Assembly: GCF_005503145.1 (NCBI RefSeq)
Contig: NZ_SCNV01000023.1
Coordinates: forward strand, 1-64,000
Direction of reading: 5' to 3'
Source: Burkholderia sp. 4M9327F10
GTDB taxonomy: Bacteria; Pseudomonadota; Gammaproteobacteria; Burkholderiales; Burkholderiaceae
Length of the DNA: 64,000 bases
A program made the position numbers and the translations under genes. How positions within the stretch are numbered: position 1 is the stretch's first letter; each line of letters opens with the position of its first letter. The notes under the pieces are model-generated. The model saw only the letters and a list, made by a program, of their open reading frames with translations, did no database searches and had not been told where the DNA came from. Positions 41,020 to 49,730 of the stretch are shown piece after piece.

Positions 41020-41790
41020 TCAATTGCCGCCGTACGGATCGAAATCGAAATACTTGTGGGCAATCTGCGCGTAGGTGCCGTCCTTCAGCATCGACGCGAT
41101 CGCGCTATTGATGGACGCCTGCAAGGCGGTCTCGTCCTTGCGCAGACCGATGCCTACGCCACGGTCGCCCATCGAGAGCGGCGCGCCGACAAACGCGAAG
41201 CCTTTGCCGGCCGGCGTGCGCAAGAAGCCCTGATCGGCTTCCACCGTGCCGAGCAACGCACCGTCCAGGCGGCCGTTGACGAGATCCGTGAAGACTTCGT
41301 CCTGACTCTTGTACGCGACGATATTGACGCCGTTAGGCGCCCAGTGTGCCTGCGCGTAGGTTTCGAACTGGGTGCCCGACTGCACGCCGATCTGCTTGCC
41401 CTTCAGCGACGCAACCGAGTCGCTCAGCCCGGAACCTTGCTTGGCCACAAGGTGCGACTTGAACTGGAACAGCTTCGACGAAAACAGAATCTGTTGTTCG
41501 CGCTTTTCGGTGATCGCCATCGAGGACATGATTGCGTCGATCTTGCGCGCCTGCAGCGCCGGAATCATCCCCGAGAACTCCAGCTCGACCCATTGGCAAT
41601 GCGCGTGGATACGACGGCAGATTTCGTTGCCGAGGTCGACGTCGAAGCCCTTTACGCTGCCGTCCGGCGCTTTGGCGTCCATGGGCGGATAGCTCGGATC
41701 AATGCCGAGCCGCAGCGTGTCGTTACCACTAGCAAACGCGCTGCCGCTGAAAGTCAGCGCAGCGATCAGGAGCATCAACGGAGTTTTCAT
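41020..41790 (-). CDS. Amino-acid ABC transporter substrate-binding protein
   Basis: A 256-aa periplasmic protein with a cleaved signal (MKTPLMLLIAALTFSGSAFA), then the type II solute-binding fold: LRLGIDPSYPPMDAKAPDGS and GFDVDLGNEICRRIHAHCQW, with MIPALQARKIDAIMSSMAIT. The pattern fits the lysine/arginine/ornithine or polar amino-acid group (ArgT/HisJ-like). No ABC permease or ATPase is next to it, so either the transporter genes lie elsewhere or it works with a shared transporter. It shares a strand with the deacylase gene and faces a LysR gene across a 176-bp gap with direct repeats. Confidence 0.9.
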   Translation of the reverse strand: MKTPLMLLIAALTFSGSAFASGNDTLRLGIDPSYPPMDAKAPDGSVKGFDVDLGNEICRRIHAHCQWVELEFSGMIPALQARKIDAIMSSMAITEKREQQILFSSKLFQFKSHLVAKQGSGLSDSVASLKGKQIGVQSGTQFETYAQAHWAPNGVNIVAYKSQDEVFTDLVNGRLDGALLGTVEADQGFLRTPAGKGFAFVGAPLSMGDRGVGIGLRKDETALQASINSAIASMLKDGTYAQIAHKYFDFDPYGGN

Positions 41791-41810
41791 GGTGAGCCGG
41801 TCGGGTAGAG

Positions 41811-41867
41811 AGGTGGCTTGAAGGTGGCTTGGGAAAACAGGAACTGCGCTGGAACTGCGCGAACTGC
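41811..41867. promoter_or_regulatory. Phased direct repeats in the divergent LysR gap
   Basis: AGGTGGCTTG occurs twice, 11 bp apart, at 41811 and 41822. GAACTGC occurs three times at 41841, 41852 and 41861, spaced 11 and 9 bp. Both sets are near one helical turn. They lie between the binding-protein gene and the LysR gene, so they are likely to be regulator-binding sites. Confidence 0.5.
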
Positions 41868-41966
41868 AGTGTGGAACAGGTCATGCTAAGCCGCGCCGGT
41901 GCGCCAAAGAAGTCCCTATCGGTCTATCATGTTCACTTTTACCGATCACCAACTTCACCGAGCACC

Positions 41967-42893
41967 ATGGCCCTGACGATCTCCCAGTTGCGCGTGTTCA
42001 TCGCCGTGGCGGAACACGGCAGCATTCGCGCGGCGGCGCGGGCATTGGGAACGGCGCAGAGCGGCATCACCCAGCAGTTGCAGAACCTCGAGCTGATCCT
42101 CGGCGCGACGCTGTTCACCCGCACCAACCGCGGCATTGCCTTGACGGCGCTGGGTCAAAGGCTGCTGCAACGGGCCGCTGCGATCCTCGGCGAATGCGAG
42201 CGGGCCGAGCAGGAGGTGCAGCAGTTGCGCGGCGATTATGTCGGCCAGGTCACGTTCGGCATGACCACGGAGCCGCTGATCGACGCGCTCGCTCCCGTGC
42301 TCACCGAATTCCGCGCGCGCTTTCCACGGGTCGCCGTGCATCTGCGCACGGGCACCTCGCGCATGATGATTGCGTGGATTCGCGAAGGCACGCTGGATTT
42401 CGCCGTGGCGCTGGTTTCGAAGCATACGGATACAGCGGATCTCTCCGTTACCCGGCTTTATCCTTCCGATCCTGTGATCGTCTGCCGGCGCGGTCATCCA
42501 CAGGCGGGCGCGACTTCGCTCGCCGAGCTGACCGGCTGCACGTGGATCGCCACGCGCTCGCCCAATCTGACCGACGATCCACAGGCCAGCCGTCTTAGCA
42601 ATCTGTTTGAAAGCCACGGCCTGCCGCCGCCCAATATCATCGCCACGGTGGAGGGCCTGTACGAGAGCCTGCACCTTGTCGGGGAAACCGATTGCCTGTC
42701 GCTCGAATCGTCGGTTGTGGTGAAGCAGGGCCCTTTCGCGGATACGCTGACTTCGATTGCGGTGCGCGAGCGCGCCGTCGAGCAGGACGTCTGCCTGCTG
42801 CAACGCGCCGCCGTTCCGGTCACGCCCGCCGCGCAGGAACTGGCGACGATGATTGCGTCGTACACCCGCACCGTCCGCGCCCGCGCCGGATAG
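41967..42893 (+). CDS. LysR-family transcriptional regulator
   Basis: A 308-aa protein starting MALTISQLRVFIAVAEHGSI. The helix-turn-helix is GSIRAAARALGTAQSGITQQ, followed by LELILGATLFTRTNRGIALT, the conserved LTTR linker; the C-terminal two-thirds is the ligand-binding domain. The frame is open upstream, but the ATG at 41967 gives the family N-terminus. It is divergent from the binding-protein/deacylase genes across 176 bp and probably regulates them. The ligand is not known; an amino acid or acyl amino acid would fit its neighbours. Confidence 0.92.
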   Translation: MALTISQLRVFIAVAEHGSIRAAARALGTAQSGITQQLQNLELILGATLFTRTNRGIALTALGQRLLQRAAAILGECERAEQEVQQLRGDYVGQVTFGMTTEPLIDALAPVLTEFRARFPRVAVHLRTGTSRMMIAWIREGTLDFAVALVSKHTDTADLSVTRLYPSDPVIVCRRGHPQAGATSLAELTGCTWIATRSPNLTDDPQASRLSNLFESHGLPPPNIIATVEGLYESLHLVGETDCLSLESSVVVKQGPFADTLTSIAVRERAVEQDVCLLQRAAVPVTPAAQELATMIASYTRTVRARAG

Positions 42894-42924
42894 CCGGGCG
42901 GCGGGGCGCCGGGCCGCTCCGGGT

Positions 42925-43533
42925 TCATTCCGGCGTCAGTCCGGCCGCACGGAAAAAGAGCGCCTCCACCTTCCGCGCAAGGCGCGAGCGGTTCACCCGC
43001 TTCTCCTTCATATACGCGTAGTCCACCGCGCTGTGCAGGCCGCTGAACAAAAACGCCGCCACGAAACGCGGATCGTCGATCGACCATGCCTGCGCCGTGG
43101 CGCCCGCTTGCAGCAGCGCGGCCAGATCGTCGATGACCCGGTTGTCGACGAGACCTTTGCGGGTCGGCGGGCGCGACTCGAAAAACACCGCGTCGTGCAA
43201 GCGAATCGAATCGAGGTAGCCGGCCACACACGCGCTGGCCCAACTCGCCAGCTTCGTCCTCCACTCGCCTTGCGGCTGGCGCTCCACGGCAGTCTGCACG
43301 TTCGACAGCAGCGCTCCGGCAAACCGGTCACGCAACGCGGCGAGCAAGTCTTCCTTGGACGAAAAGTGGAGATAGAACGTCCCCTTCGCGACGTCAGCGC
43401 CGATGGTGATCTGTTCTATCGTCGTGGTGGCGACGCCCTGTTCGAGAAACAGACGCTGGGCGGCATTCATCAGTTCATCGCGCCGTTCTTCGGGCGCCTT
43501 GGTCCTGGGCCGGAGCCGGGTGGCAGTACGCAT
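42925..43533 (-). CDS. TetR-family regulator of the adjacent MFS gene
   Basis: A 202-aa protein. Helix-turn-helix: AQRLFLEQGVATTTIEQITI then GADVAKGTFYLHFSSKEDL, the typical TetR/AcrR start of a drug-pump repressor. The ATG at 43533 is used; an in-frame TTG one codon upstream is also present. It follows the MFS gene on the same strand with a 95-bp gap, and a TetR-type operator lies upstream of that MFS gene, so the pair is most likely an autoregulated export module. The ligand is unknown. Confidence 0.92.
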   Translation of the reverse strand: MRTATRLRPRTKAPEERRDELMNAAQRLFLEQGVATTTIEQITIGADVAKGTFYLHFSSKEDLLAALRDRFAGALLSNVQTAVERQPQGEWRTKLASWASACVAGYLDSIRLHDAVFFESRPPTRKGLVDNRVIDDLAALLQAGATAQAWSIDDPRFVAAFLFSGLHSAVDYAYMKEKRVNRSRLARKVEALFFRAAGLTPE

Positions 43534-43628
43534 CAAATGGATTAGCCTCTACGACGGGTCGTGGATAAGTCACTGCGCGAAGGATAACGCAAGGCCCTTC
43601 ATCAGTGACCGGGTGCGCGACGCGCCGC

Positions 43629-44915
43629 TTATGCCTGCGTGCCGTCCAGCCGATCCGCCTTGCGCAGCGCCGGAAACAGCCGCGCCCAGATGCCGGTGAC
43701 CAGCAGCGACCCCAGCCCGCCGAAGATCGCGGCCCCTACCGGCCCGAGCACGCGCGCCACGACGCCGGTTTCGAATTCGCCCAGTTCCGCCGAACCGCCG
43801 ATAAAGAGTCCCGCCACCGCCGACACGCGGCCGCGCATCGCATCCGGTGTGACGATCTGCACCAGCGTCTGCCGCACATAGACGGAGATCATGTCCGCAG
43901 CGCCCAATGCGATCAGCGCGATCACCGACACGAGCATCGAGCGCGACACGGCGAACACCAGCGTCGCCACGCCAAAGGCGGCTACCCCGCCGAACATCCA
44001 GCGACCCGCACGGCGATGCAGTGGCCAGCGCGTCAACGCAAAGGCCATCGCGACCGCACCGATGGCCGGCCCCGAGCGCAGCACACCGAAGCCATGCGCT
44101 CCCACCTTCAGCACGTCGCTTGCGAACACCGGCAGCAAGGCGGTCGCACCACCCAGCAGGACGGCGAACAGGTCCAGAGAAATGGCGCCCAGCACGATCT
44201 TGTTCGACCAGACATAGACGAGCCCTTCCCGAATATGCGCGAGGCGTGAACCGGCTTGCGGCGTGGGACGGGTATTGGCGCGGATCGACAGCAAGGCGGC
44301 CGCAGCGCCCGTATAAAGGACTGCCGCGCTTCCGTAGGCGAGCGCCGGCGAAACCGCACAGAGCACGCCGCCAAGCCAGGGGCCGACGACCGAACAGCCC
44401 TGATCGCTCAACGAGCTCCATGAGATGGCGCGCGGCAATACCGCACGCGGCACCAGCATTGGCCCAAGCGCCCCCTGTGCGGGCGAGAGAAAGGCACGCG
44501 AAGCGCCAAACACGGCGGCGACCCCAAACACCGGCAGCAACCCTGCCTGTGGATGCAGCGAGAGGATCAGCAGCGCCAGCGCGCAGCCAATCTCAGCCAC
44601 CGTGCAGATTTGCAGGATCGCGCGCCGGTCGCAACGGTCGGCCACGGTGCCGGCAAGCAACGTCAGCATGAACAACGGCACGAACTGCGACAGCCCGACC
44701 ATGCCCACAAGGAACGCACTTTGCTCAACGCTCTTCGACGCCCGTGCAATCGTGTACACCTGCCAGCCGAGCGTAATGCTCTCCACCTGCACGGCGAGCG
44801 CAAGGCACATGCGCGTGGCCCAGAACAGCAGGAAGGCGCGGTATCCGAAGACCGAATCCGCCCGGGTGTGGGACGACGCGGCTGCACCGGGCGGCGGATC
44901 GAGTTGGGTATTCAT
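43629..44915 (-). CDS. MFS transporter of the enterobactin-exporter (EntS) type
   Basis: A 428-aa membrane protein with about twelve helices. The N-terminal GYRAFLLFWATRMCLALAVQ, then LAGTVADRCDRRAIL (the A-loop motif) and VFGASRAFLSPAQGALGPML, fit the MFS_3/EntS-like export group. Substrates may be siderophores, drugs or metabolites. It is upstream of a TetR gene on the same strand, and a 7-bp inverted repeat (GACTGAC-TGCCG-GTCAGTC) lies 53 bp before its start, so it should be released from repression when the TetR ligand appears. Confidence 0.88.
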   Translation of the reverse strand: MNTQLDPPPGAAASSHTRADSVFGYRAFLLFWATRMCLALAVQVESITLGWQVYTIARASKSVEQSAFLVGMVGLSQFVPLFMLTLLAGTVADRCDRRAILQICTVAEIGCALALLILSLHPQAGLLPVFGVAAVFGASRAFLSPAQGALGPMLVPRAVLPRAISWSSLSDQGCSVVGPWLGGVLCAVSPALAYGSAAVLYTGAAAALLSIRANTRPTPQAGSRLAHIREGLVYVWSNKIVLGAISLDLFAVLLGGATALLPVFASDVLKVGAHGFGVLRSGPAIGAVAMAFALTRWPLHRRAGRWMFGGVAAFGVATLVFAVSRSMLVSVIALIALGAADMISVYVRQTLVQIVTPDAMRGRVSAVAGLFIGGSAELGEFETGVVARVLGPVGAAIFGGLGSLLVTGIWARLFPALRKADRLDGTQA

Positions 44916-45220
44916 TCGTCACGACACCTCGCGGCGCCTCCTGCAATTTCAGGCTGCCATGGTACGCGACTGACTGCCGGTCAGTCAATCGCCGGACGAG
45001 ACCACCCGCTTCCCTTGCCCGATGGCCACGCTGAACAACGCTCTGTGAGCGGTCGTTCTGACTTACCCGCCAAACCTTCGCCGTCCCCGGACAACGCTCC
45101 GACCGGCGCCTTTAGCGGGTTACGATCACCGTGGAGAACATCACAAACTGTCGGCAGCCCGCTCGCGTGACAATGCGATGACGCCTGACCGGCCCAGGAG
45201 ACAAGTGACATGCTTGTGAC
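44916..45220. other. 305-bp divergent gap with TetR operator
   Basis: Between the MFS gene (minus) and the GT4 gene (plus). It holds the operator at 44968-44986, close to the MFS gene. The rest of the gap shows no gene. No obvious promoter boxes for the glycosyltransferase gene can be assigned with confidence. Confidence 0.6.
44968..44986. promoter_or_regulatory. TetR operator upstream of the MFS gene
   Basis: A perfect palindrome GACTGAC-TGCCG-GTCAGTC, 7-bp arms and a 5-bp spacer. Arms of this size and spacing are typical for TetR/AcrR dimers. Its place upstream of the MFS-tetR pair makes it the likely site of autoregulation. Confidence 0.72.
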
Positions 45221-46447
45221 ATGAGCATCCTGCCAACCCAACACCGATCGGTTAGCCCTTCCATGCGAGTCCTATTCGTCGTCGGCAATCTGGGTGATTA
45301 TCACGTTCCGCGTTACCAGGCGCTTCTGCGGCTCGCCAACAGCCGCGGTCATGAGGTGTTTCTCGTCGAAGTGTTCGGCAAGTCCGGCGTGTACGGCTTT
45401 CCGCAGGACCGGCGCGCCGCGTTCTTCAATACACAACCTGCGAACTGCGTCACGCTTATCAAGGATGCGGGCGAAGGCGACGGGCATACCTTGCGGGTGG
45501 CCGTCGAACTGTTCTCGGTACTCCGCACGTTCGCACCGGACGTGGTCGTCACGCTCGGCTACAACACCAATTACTCCATCGCGCTGTGCATCCTGAAGGC
45601 GCTGACGCGCCGCTTTTCCTTGATCTATATGTCGGACTCGAAAGCGGACGACGGCAAACGCTACGCCCTTAAGGAGCGTGCCAAGCGCCTGCTGGTATCG
45701 AAGTTCGACGCCGCGCTGGTGGCAGGAGAGAAGCACCGCGCCTACGCGCAGTCGCTGGGCGTGCCGATGGAACGCTCGCGCGTTGGCTTCGACGTCATCG
45801 ACGTCGATTACTTTTCCCGCATGGCCCGCGAAGCCGAAGCGAACACCGCCGGCATCCGTGTGCGCTTTACGCTGCCGCCGCGCTATGTGCTCTGCGTGAG
45901 CCGCTTCGTGTCACGCAAGAATATCGACCTGCTGATTACGGCCTTCTTTCACTCGGGGCTGCATGCGGCGGGCGTTTCACTCGTGCTGGTCGGGCAGGGT
46001 CCGTGCAAGGAACAATTGCTGGAGCAGATTGACCGGCTCGGTCTGAGCCGTCACGTGGTCATTCTGAGTTCGGTGCCGAACCCCGATATGCCGGGTCTCT
46101 ATGCACTGGCGGATTTTGTCGTACTCGCCAGCAAATTCGACCAGTGGGGCTTGTGCATCAACGAGGCCTTTGCGGCCGGCACACCCGCCATCGTCACACG
46201 CACCTGCGGGGTGGCGCACGAGCTGGTGCACGACGGCGTCAACGGCTTCATCGTGGAGCCCGACGACGAGTCCGCGCTCGCCATGAAGATCATGCAGCTA
46301 GGCACCAACGGCACACTGCGCGAACGCTTCTCCGTGAATGCGCTGACGTCAGTCAGGCGTTGGACTCCCGCATTGTTCGCGTCGAACACCATCGAACTCG
46401 CCGAATCGATGATCGGCTCGGCCACCCGCACGCAAGAAGCGGCATGA
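45221..46447 (+). CDS. Family 4 glycosyltransferase
   Basis: A 408-aa GT-B enzyme. The C-terminal half carries YVLCVSRFVSRKNIDLLITA (donor phosphate region), LSSVPNPDMPGLYALADFVV and the E-x7-E-like block CINEAFAAGTPAIVTRTCG. The N-terminal half is the acceptor-binding domain. Residues 1-14 before MRVLFVVGNLGDYHVPRYQ are probably not part of the fold, so the real start may be the ATG at 45263; neither start has a strong ribosome site. It is followed by two acyltransferase genes of the CelD/FemAB type, one convergent. Together they suggest synthesis or decoration of a surface glycan or glycolipid. Confidence 0.85.
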   Translation: MSILPTQHRSVSPSMRVLFVVGNLGDYHVPRYQALLRLANSRGHEVFLVEVFGKSGVYGFPQDRRAAFFNTQPANCVTLIKDAGEGDGHTLRVAVELFSVLRTFAPDVVVTLGYNTNYSIALCILKALTRRFSLIYMSDSKADDGKRYALKERAKRLLVSKFDAALVAGEKHRAYAQSLGVPMERSRVGFDVIDVDYFSRMAREAEANTAGIRVRFTLPPRYVLCVSRFVSRKNIDLLITAFFHSGLHAAGVSLVLVGQGPCKEQLLEQIDRLGLSRHVVILSSVPNPDMPGLYALADFVVLASKFDQWGLCINEAFAAGTPAIVTRTCGVAHELVHDGVNGFIVEPDDESALAMKIMQLGTNGTLRERFSVNALTSVRRWTPALFASNTIELAESMIGSATRTQEAA

Positions 46448-46507
46448 GCCGCGCAGCCGCAACCATAGCGGCGGCGTTCGGGCCGCCTACCTTGCGCGAC
46501 CGGATTC

Positions 46508-47539
46508 TCAGAGGTTAGGTGCAAACACCGCCGTCGAGCCCGGCACGATACGGCGTTTGAGGGTGCGCGCGACCGAATACAGGGTTCCCAGGCGCTCCAC
46601 CCCTAAGCGCTGTTTCAATGCCCCGCCAAAGCCATCGAGGAAGTTGTAGGTGGCCGCACTGGGGAAGCCATCGAAATCGAACGTCAGCTTGCGCTCGAGC
46701 GCACGCTGGATTCCCATCCAGATCAGCAGGCTGATCGATCCGCCATGCGCTCCGAGCGAGCGCGACGAAAGCAGGTAGTACATCGCATGCTGGTCCCAGA
46801 CGAGACCGATCGCCGCCACCAGCCGCCCGTCCGGGCCATAGGCGCCCAGCAGATGCCCCGCTTTGCGGGCCACAAACTCATTCACGAGTTGCCGCATCAC
46901 CGCTGAGCCATAGGCATTCGTGCGCGAACGCTCAAGCAGATTCGCTTCGTAGAACTGCAGAAACTCGCTCGGTGTCGCGATAGGGGCGACGGTTAGCTGG
47001 CGCTCGGCACTGCGGATCACATTGCGGGTCTTGCTGTGCAAACGCGTCCAGGCTTCGTCCACGGTGCAATCCGGCGCGATCTGCAACGTGTAGCGCGCCG
47101 ACACCGTGAATCCACGCAGGGCAAATGCGAGCGCGTCTTCGACCCGCGGATCGAAGAGCTGAAAGAAGCTGTCGAAGTGCGGCAGTTGTTCGATCAGTTC
47201 GGAGGTGACGCTCAGCCGATGATGCTGTTCATGGGAAGCGTCGAGGCCGGCAGGTTTGATCACTGGGCCGAGGGTGCGGGTAAGCGGAGGGAGATGGGAT
47301 ATCCGCCACATCCCCATGCGGGTCGAGTAGTAAGGCAGCTTTCCGACCACCTCTTTGCCACGTACGACCTGGGCAACGCTCCAGTCGCCGCCGGTTGCGA
47401 TATCGAGCCACCAGGGTTCGTGAAAGATGGAGTAGGCAACATCGTCGACCGTCCTTGCCGGTACGGCGCCCGACTGCAAAACAGGCGCGCCGCGCGTCAT
47501 GCGTTCAACAGGCAACGTAGGGTCTCGTACGGTTGTCAT
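46508..47539 (-). CDS. CelD/FemAB-like GNAT acyltransferase
   Basis: A 343-aa protein with a GNAT-type fold as in the CelD/BcsL and FemAB group: IFHEPWWLDIATGGDWSVAQ near the start, LHSKTRNVIRSAERQLTV in the core, LLGAYGPDGRLVAAIGLVWD, then YYLLSSRSLGAHGGSISLLI. Such proteins add acyl or aminoacyl groups in cell-envelope polymers. It converges with the GT4 gene and diverges from a second family member at 47839 across 299 bp. The acyl donor and acceptor are unknown. Confidence 0.75.
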   Translation of the reverse strand: MTTVRDPTLPVERMTRGAPVLQSGAVPARTVDDVAYSIFHEPWWLDIATGGDWSVAQVVRGKEVVGKLPYYSTRMGMWRISHLPPLTRTLGPVIKPAGLDASHEQHHRLSVTSELIEQLPHFDSFFQLFDPRVEDALAFALRGFTVSARYTLQIAPDCTVDEAWTRLHSKTRNVIRSAERQLTVAPIATPSEFLQFYEANLLERSRTNAYGSAVMRQLVNEFVARKAGHLLGAYGPDGRLVAAIGLVWDQHAMYYLLSSRSLGAHGGSISLLIWMGIQRALERKLTFDFDGFPSAATYNFLDGFGGALKQRLGVERLGTLYSVARTLKRRIVPGSTAVFAPNL

Positions 47540-47838
47540 CGGCGACTCATGTAGTTGCGGGCGGCGGCGCCCGCGGGCAATCCACCGCTACCTTGTCCTT
47601 CCCCTAGACCGCCGGGCGTATCCACCCGGTCATGCTCACGCGCGTCGATCCGACTCGATAACGGCGAGTCTATGCGCACTCGGGTAGTACTTTCACGCCA
47701 AAATCCAGTAGAAGCCGGGGGCATGTAGCTAGGAGACCTCTTTCCTGATAACAATTCAGCCGGATAGCGCACGTTGCGCGCAAAGCTTGGTCGCCCCTCT
47801 CCGCTTGCATCCAATGAAATGCCATTCAGTGCGTGAAG

Positions 47839-49053
47839 ATGGACAAGGTTAATGCCGGTATCCCGGCCTGCACAAACGTCAGCCGCTTCGAATCGCTCAG
47901 GCAACCGGCCGTGAGGCTCGATGTCCTAACGATCGAAACACCGGTCGCTTTTACTTCACTGAATCGGGCATGGAACACTCTTACCTCCCTTGCCGATGAG
48001 TGTCCGCTGTGCCTGACCTACGCGTACTGCGAGCAGGCCGCCGCACAAGTGTTCGCCAACGGCGGCGTGGTGAACGTTGCAATCGTATTGCGTGACGACG
48101 AACTGCTCGCCCTGTGGCCGGTTGCGATCTTCCGCGAAAAATTCGCGCGCATCGCCCGGGCACTGACATGCGGCAGCGGCGAGGAGTATGGCGGTCCACT
48201 GCTGAAAGGGCGGCCGCGGCGCGATCTCTACCGGGACGCCGCGGCGGCGGTCATGCGCGTGCATGCCGACGTTCTCGAGGTCGGCATGCTTGAACACGGC
48301 AGCCTCCTCTACGAGACACTCGGCGCGTTGCCGCAATCCTGGGTCTGGCCACGGTTGCCGGCGCGCTGGCGTCGATTACCGGGCTACTCGATTCGGCTGC
48401 GAGCGTTTGCAAGCTGCGACGACTTTATGGCGACCCGGCCGAAGTCGCTGCGCTCGAATCTGCGCTATTGCCGCAAGCGGCTCGAAACCCAGGGAGAAGT
48501 GGAATTTGGCTGGGCGCAGACCGCGAGCGACGCAGCGGCCCTGCTGACATGGCTATTCGCCAACAAGCGGTGCTGGGCGATCAGTCACGGCCTCAATACG
48601 CCCTATCTGATGGACGATCAGGTGCGCGACTTCTTTATTGGACTGGCGCAGCGGATCGACCTGTCGCAGAACCCGCTTGTCGCCTTCGTCAAGGTGGCAG
48701 GCATGCCGGTCGCAGCTTCGGTGAATCTGGCCGGCTCGAACTCGGTTGAGTACTTCATCACCACTTATGACGCGGCATTTGGCGCTTACTCGGTGGGCGC
48801 CTTACTCGTTGAGTTTCTGATCAGATGGTCCCACGCCAATGGCCGGGACTTCGACTTTCGCCCGTTGCATGCCGACTACAAGGCACGCTGGGCCAACTGC
48901 GAAACGTGGCATGAGCGATCCGTCATCATGCTGAGCGCACGGGGTCGCATCGTGGAATTACCGTTGCTGTTCGCACAGACTGGACGCGTAAAACGGAAAC
49001 TGCGCGAGTGGATAGGGCAGTTGAATTCCCGCTCTCAAGGCCCGGCGTCTTAA
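47839..49053 (+). CDS. CelD/BcsL-type GNAT acyltransferase
   Basis: A 404-aa protein of the acetyltransferase-6 (CelD/BcsL) group. The core reads SLRSNLRYCRKRLETQGEVE, LLTWLFANKRCWAISHGLN, FVKVAGMPVAASVNLAGSNS and YFITTYDAAFGAYSVGALLV, the family pattern; DFDFRPLHADYKARWA closes it. The start is uncertain: an in-frame GTG at 47833 precedes the ATG used here by two codons. Members modify exopolysaccharide or cellulose-like polymers in other bacteria. With the GT4 gene and the related gene at 46508, it suggests a small surface-glycan locus. Confidence 0.78.
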   Translation: MDKVNAGIPACTNVSRFESLRQPAVRLDVLTIETPVAFTSLNRAWNTLTSLADECPLCLTYAYCEQAAAQVFANGGVVNVAIVLRDDELLALWPVAIFREKFARIARALTCGSGEEYGGPLLKGRPRRDLYRDAAAAVMRVHADVLEVGMLEHGSLLYETLGALPQSWVWPRLPARWRRLPGYSIRLRAFASCDDFMATRPKSLRSNLRYCRKRLETQGEVEFGWAQTASDAAALLTWLFANKRCWAISHGLNTPYLMDDQVRDFFIGLAQRIDLSQNPLVAFVKVAGMPVAASVNLAGSNSVEYFITTYDAAFGAYSVGALLVEFLIRWSHANGRDFDFRPLHADYKARWANCETWHERSVIMLSARGRIVELPLLFAQTGRVKRKLREWIGQLNSRSQGPAS

Positions 49054-49083
49054 GGGCGCAGCAGGTCAAGGGCGCAGCAGGTC
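49052..49083. repeat. 16-bp tandem duplication at a gene end
   Basis: AAGGGCGCAGCAGGTC occurs twice head to tail at 49052 and 49068. The first copy begins inside the TAA of the acyltransferase and also supplies the end of the small minus-strand gene. It looks like a recent replication slip. Confidence 0.85.
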
Positions 49084-49200
49084 GAAGCCACCCAGCACGA
49101 CCACTCCGCTTAGCGCGATCAGCGCGACTGAGTGCTGACCGAAATACAGAATGGCAGCGGCCGACCACGTAGCGAGAGAAAAAGCGGCGATACGTTTCAT
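49066..49200 (-). CDS. 44-aa membrane protein under probable MarR control
   Basis: A 44-aa protein starting MKRIAAFSLATWSAAAILYF. Two hydrophobic stretches (about residues 3-20 and 25-39, the second with ALIALSGVVVLGGF) suggest two membrane helices. The ATG at 49200 is preferred to a longer frame upstream. A 15-bp box identical to one upstream of the neighbouring marR gene lies 64 bp before its start. The function is unknown. Its small size alone would be weak evidence; the matched regulatory box strengthens the case. Confidence 0.6.
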   Translation of the reverse strand: MKRIAAFSLATWSAAAILYFGQHSVALIALSGVVVLGGFDLLRP

Positions 49201-49263
49201 GATGTGTTTGCCGGTCCTGCCGGCGTCAAGATTGGGCCAACACTGCATGTGGCCCCCAAATAA

Positions 49264-49278
49264 TTAGCTATGCAACTA
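49264..49278. promoter_or_regulatory. MarR box upstream of the 44-aa membrane protein
   Basis: TTAGCTATGCAACTA, identical to the core of the marR upstream site at 49738-49752, lies between marR and the 44-aa gene, 64 bp before its ATG. Two identical 15-mers around one regulator gene point to a shared operator. Confidence 0.65.
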
Positions 49279-49297
49279 TACACGAACAAAAAACACG

Positions 49298-49714
49298 TTA
49301 TGGCAGCGCCTCGCGAACCCCACGGATCTTTGACACCGCATCGGTAAACTCCACGCCGCCGAGCACTTTCTTCAATCTCGCTGTCACCGCTGCGCTTGCA
49401 CCGTTCAACTCGGCCTTGATTTCAAGCGCCTTGGCAGTGGGGAAAATGGACACTTCCCGGCCGTCTTCTTCAGTGCGGCGCCGTTCGATATAACCCTTCG
49501 CTTCGAGGCCATCCAGCGCCCGGGTTGCAGTGGGCCGCGCGATAAACAGCTCTTCGGACAACTCACGCTGCAGCATCCCCGGACGATCGATTACCGCCCG
49601 CAGCATGAAACCCTGTGGCGGCGTCATCTCGAAGGGCTCGAACGCTTCTGCCCACTCGCGTTCAAGACGGCGAGCCAGCGCGGAAGTGTTGAAGTAAAGG
49701 CAGTGATCGAACAT
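49298..49714 (-). CDS. MarR-family transcriptional regulator
   Basis: A 138-aa winged-helix protein. Its helix-turn-helix and wing are visible in GMLQRELSEELFIARPTATR, ALDGLEAKGYIERRRTEEDG and REVSIFPTAKALEIKAELNG. It is a single-domain MarR protein and would act as a dimer, repressing by default and releasing on binding a small phenolic or oxidant. A long palindromic site lies 17 bp upstream and an identical 15-bp core lies downstream, next to a small membrane-protein gene, so it probably regulates itself and that gene. Confidence 0.92.
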   Translation of the reverse strand: MFDHCLYFNTSALARRLEREWAEAFEPFEMTPPQGFMLRAVIDRPGMLQRELSEELFIARPTATRALDGLEAKGYIERRRTEEDGREVSIFPTAKALEIKAELNGASAAVTARLKKVLGGVEFTDAVSKIRGVREALP

Positions 49715-49730
49715 GAGGCAAGAATACGCG

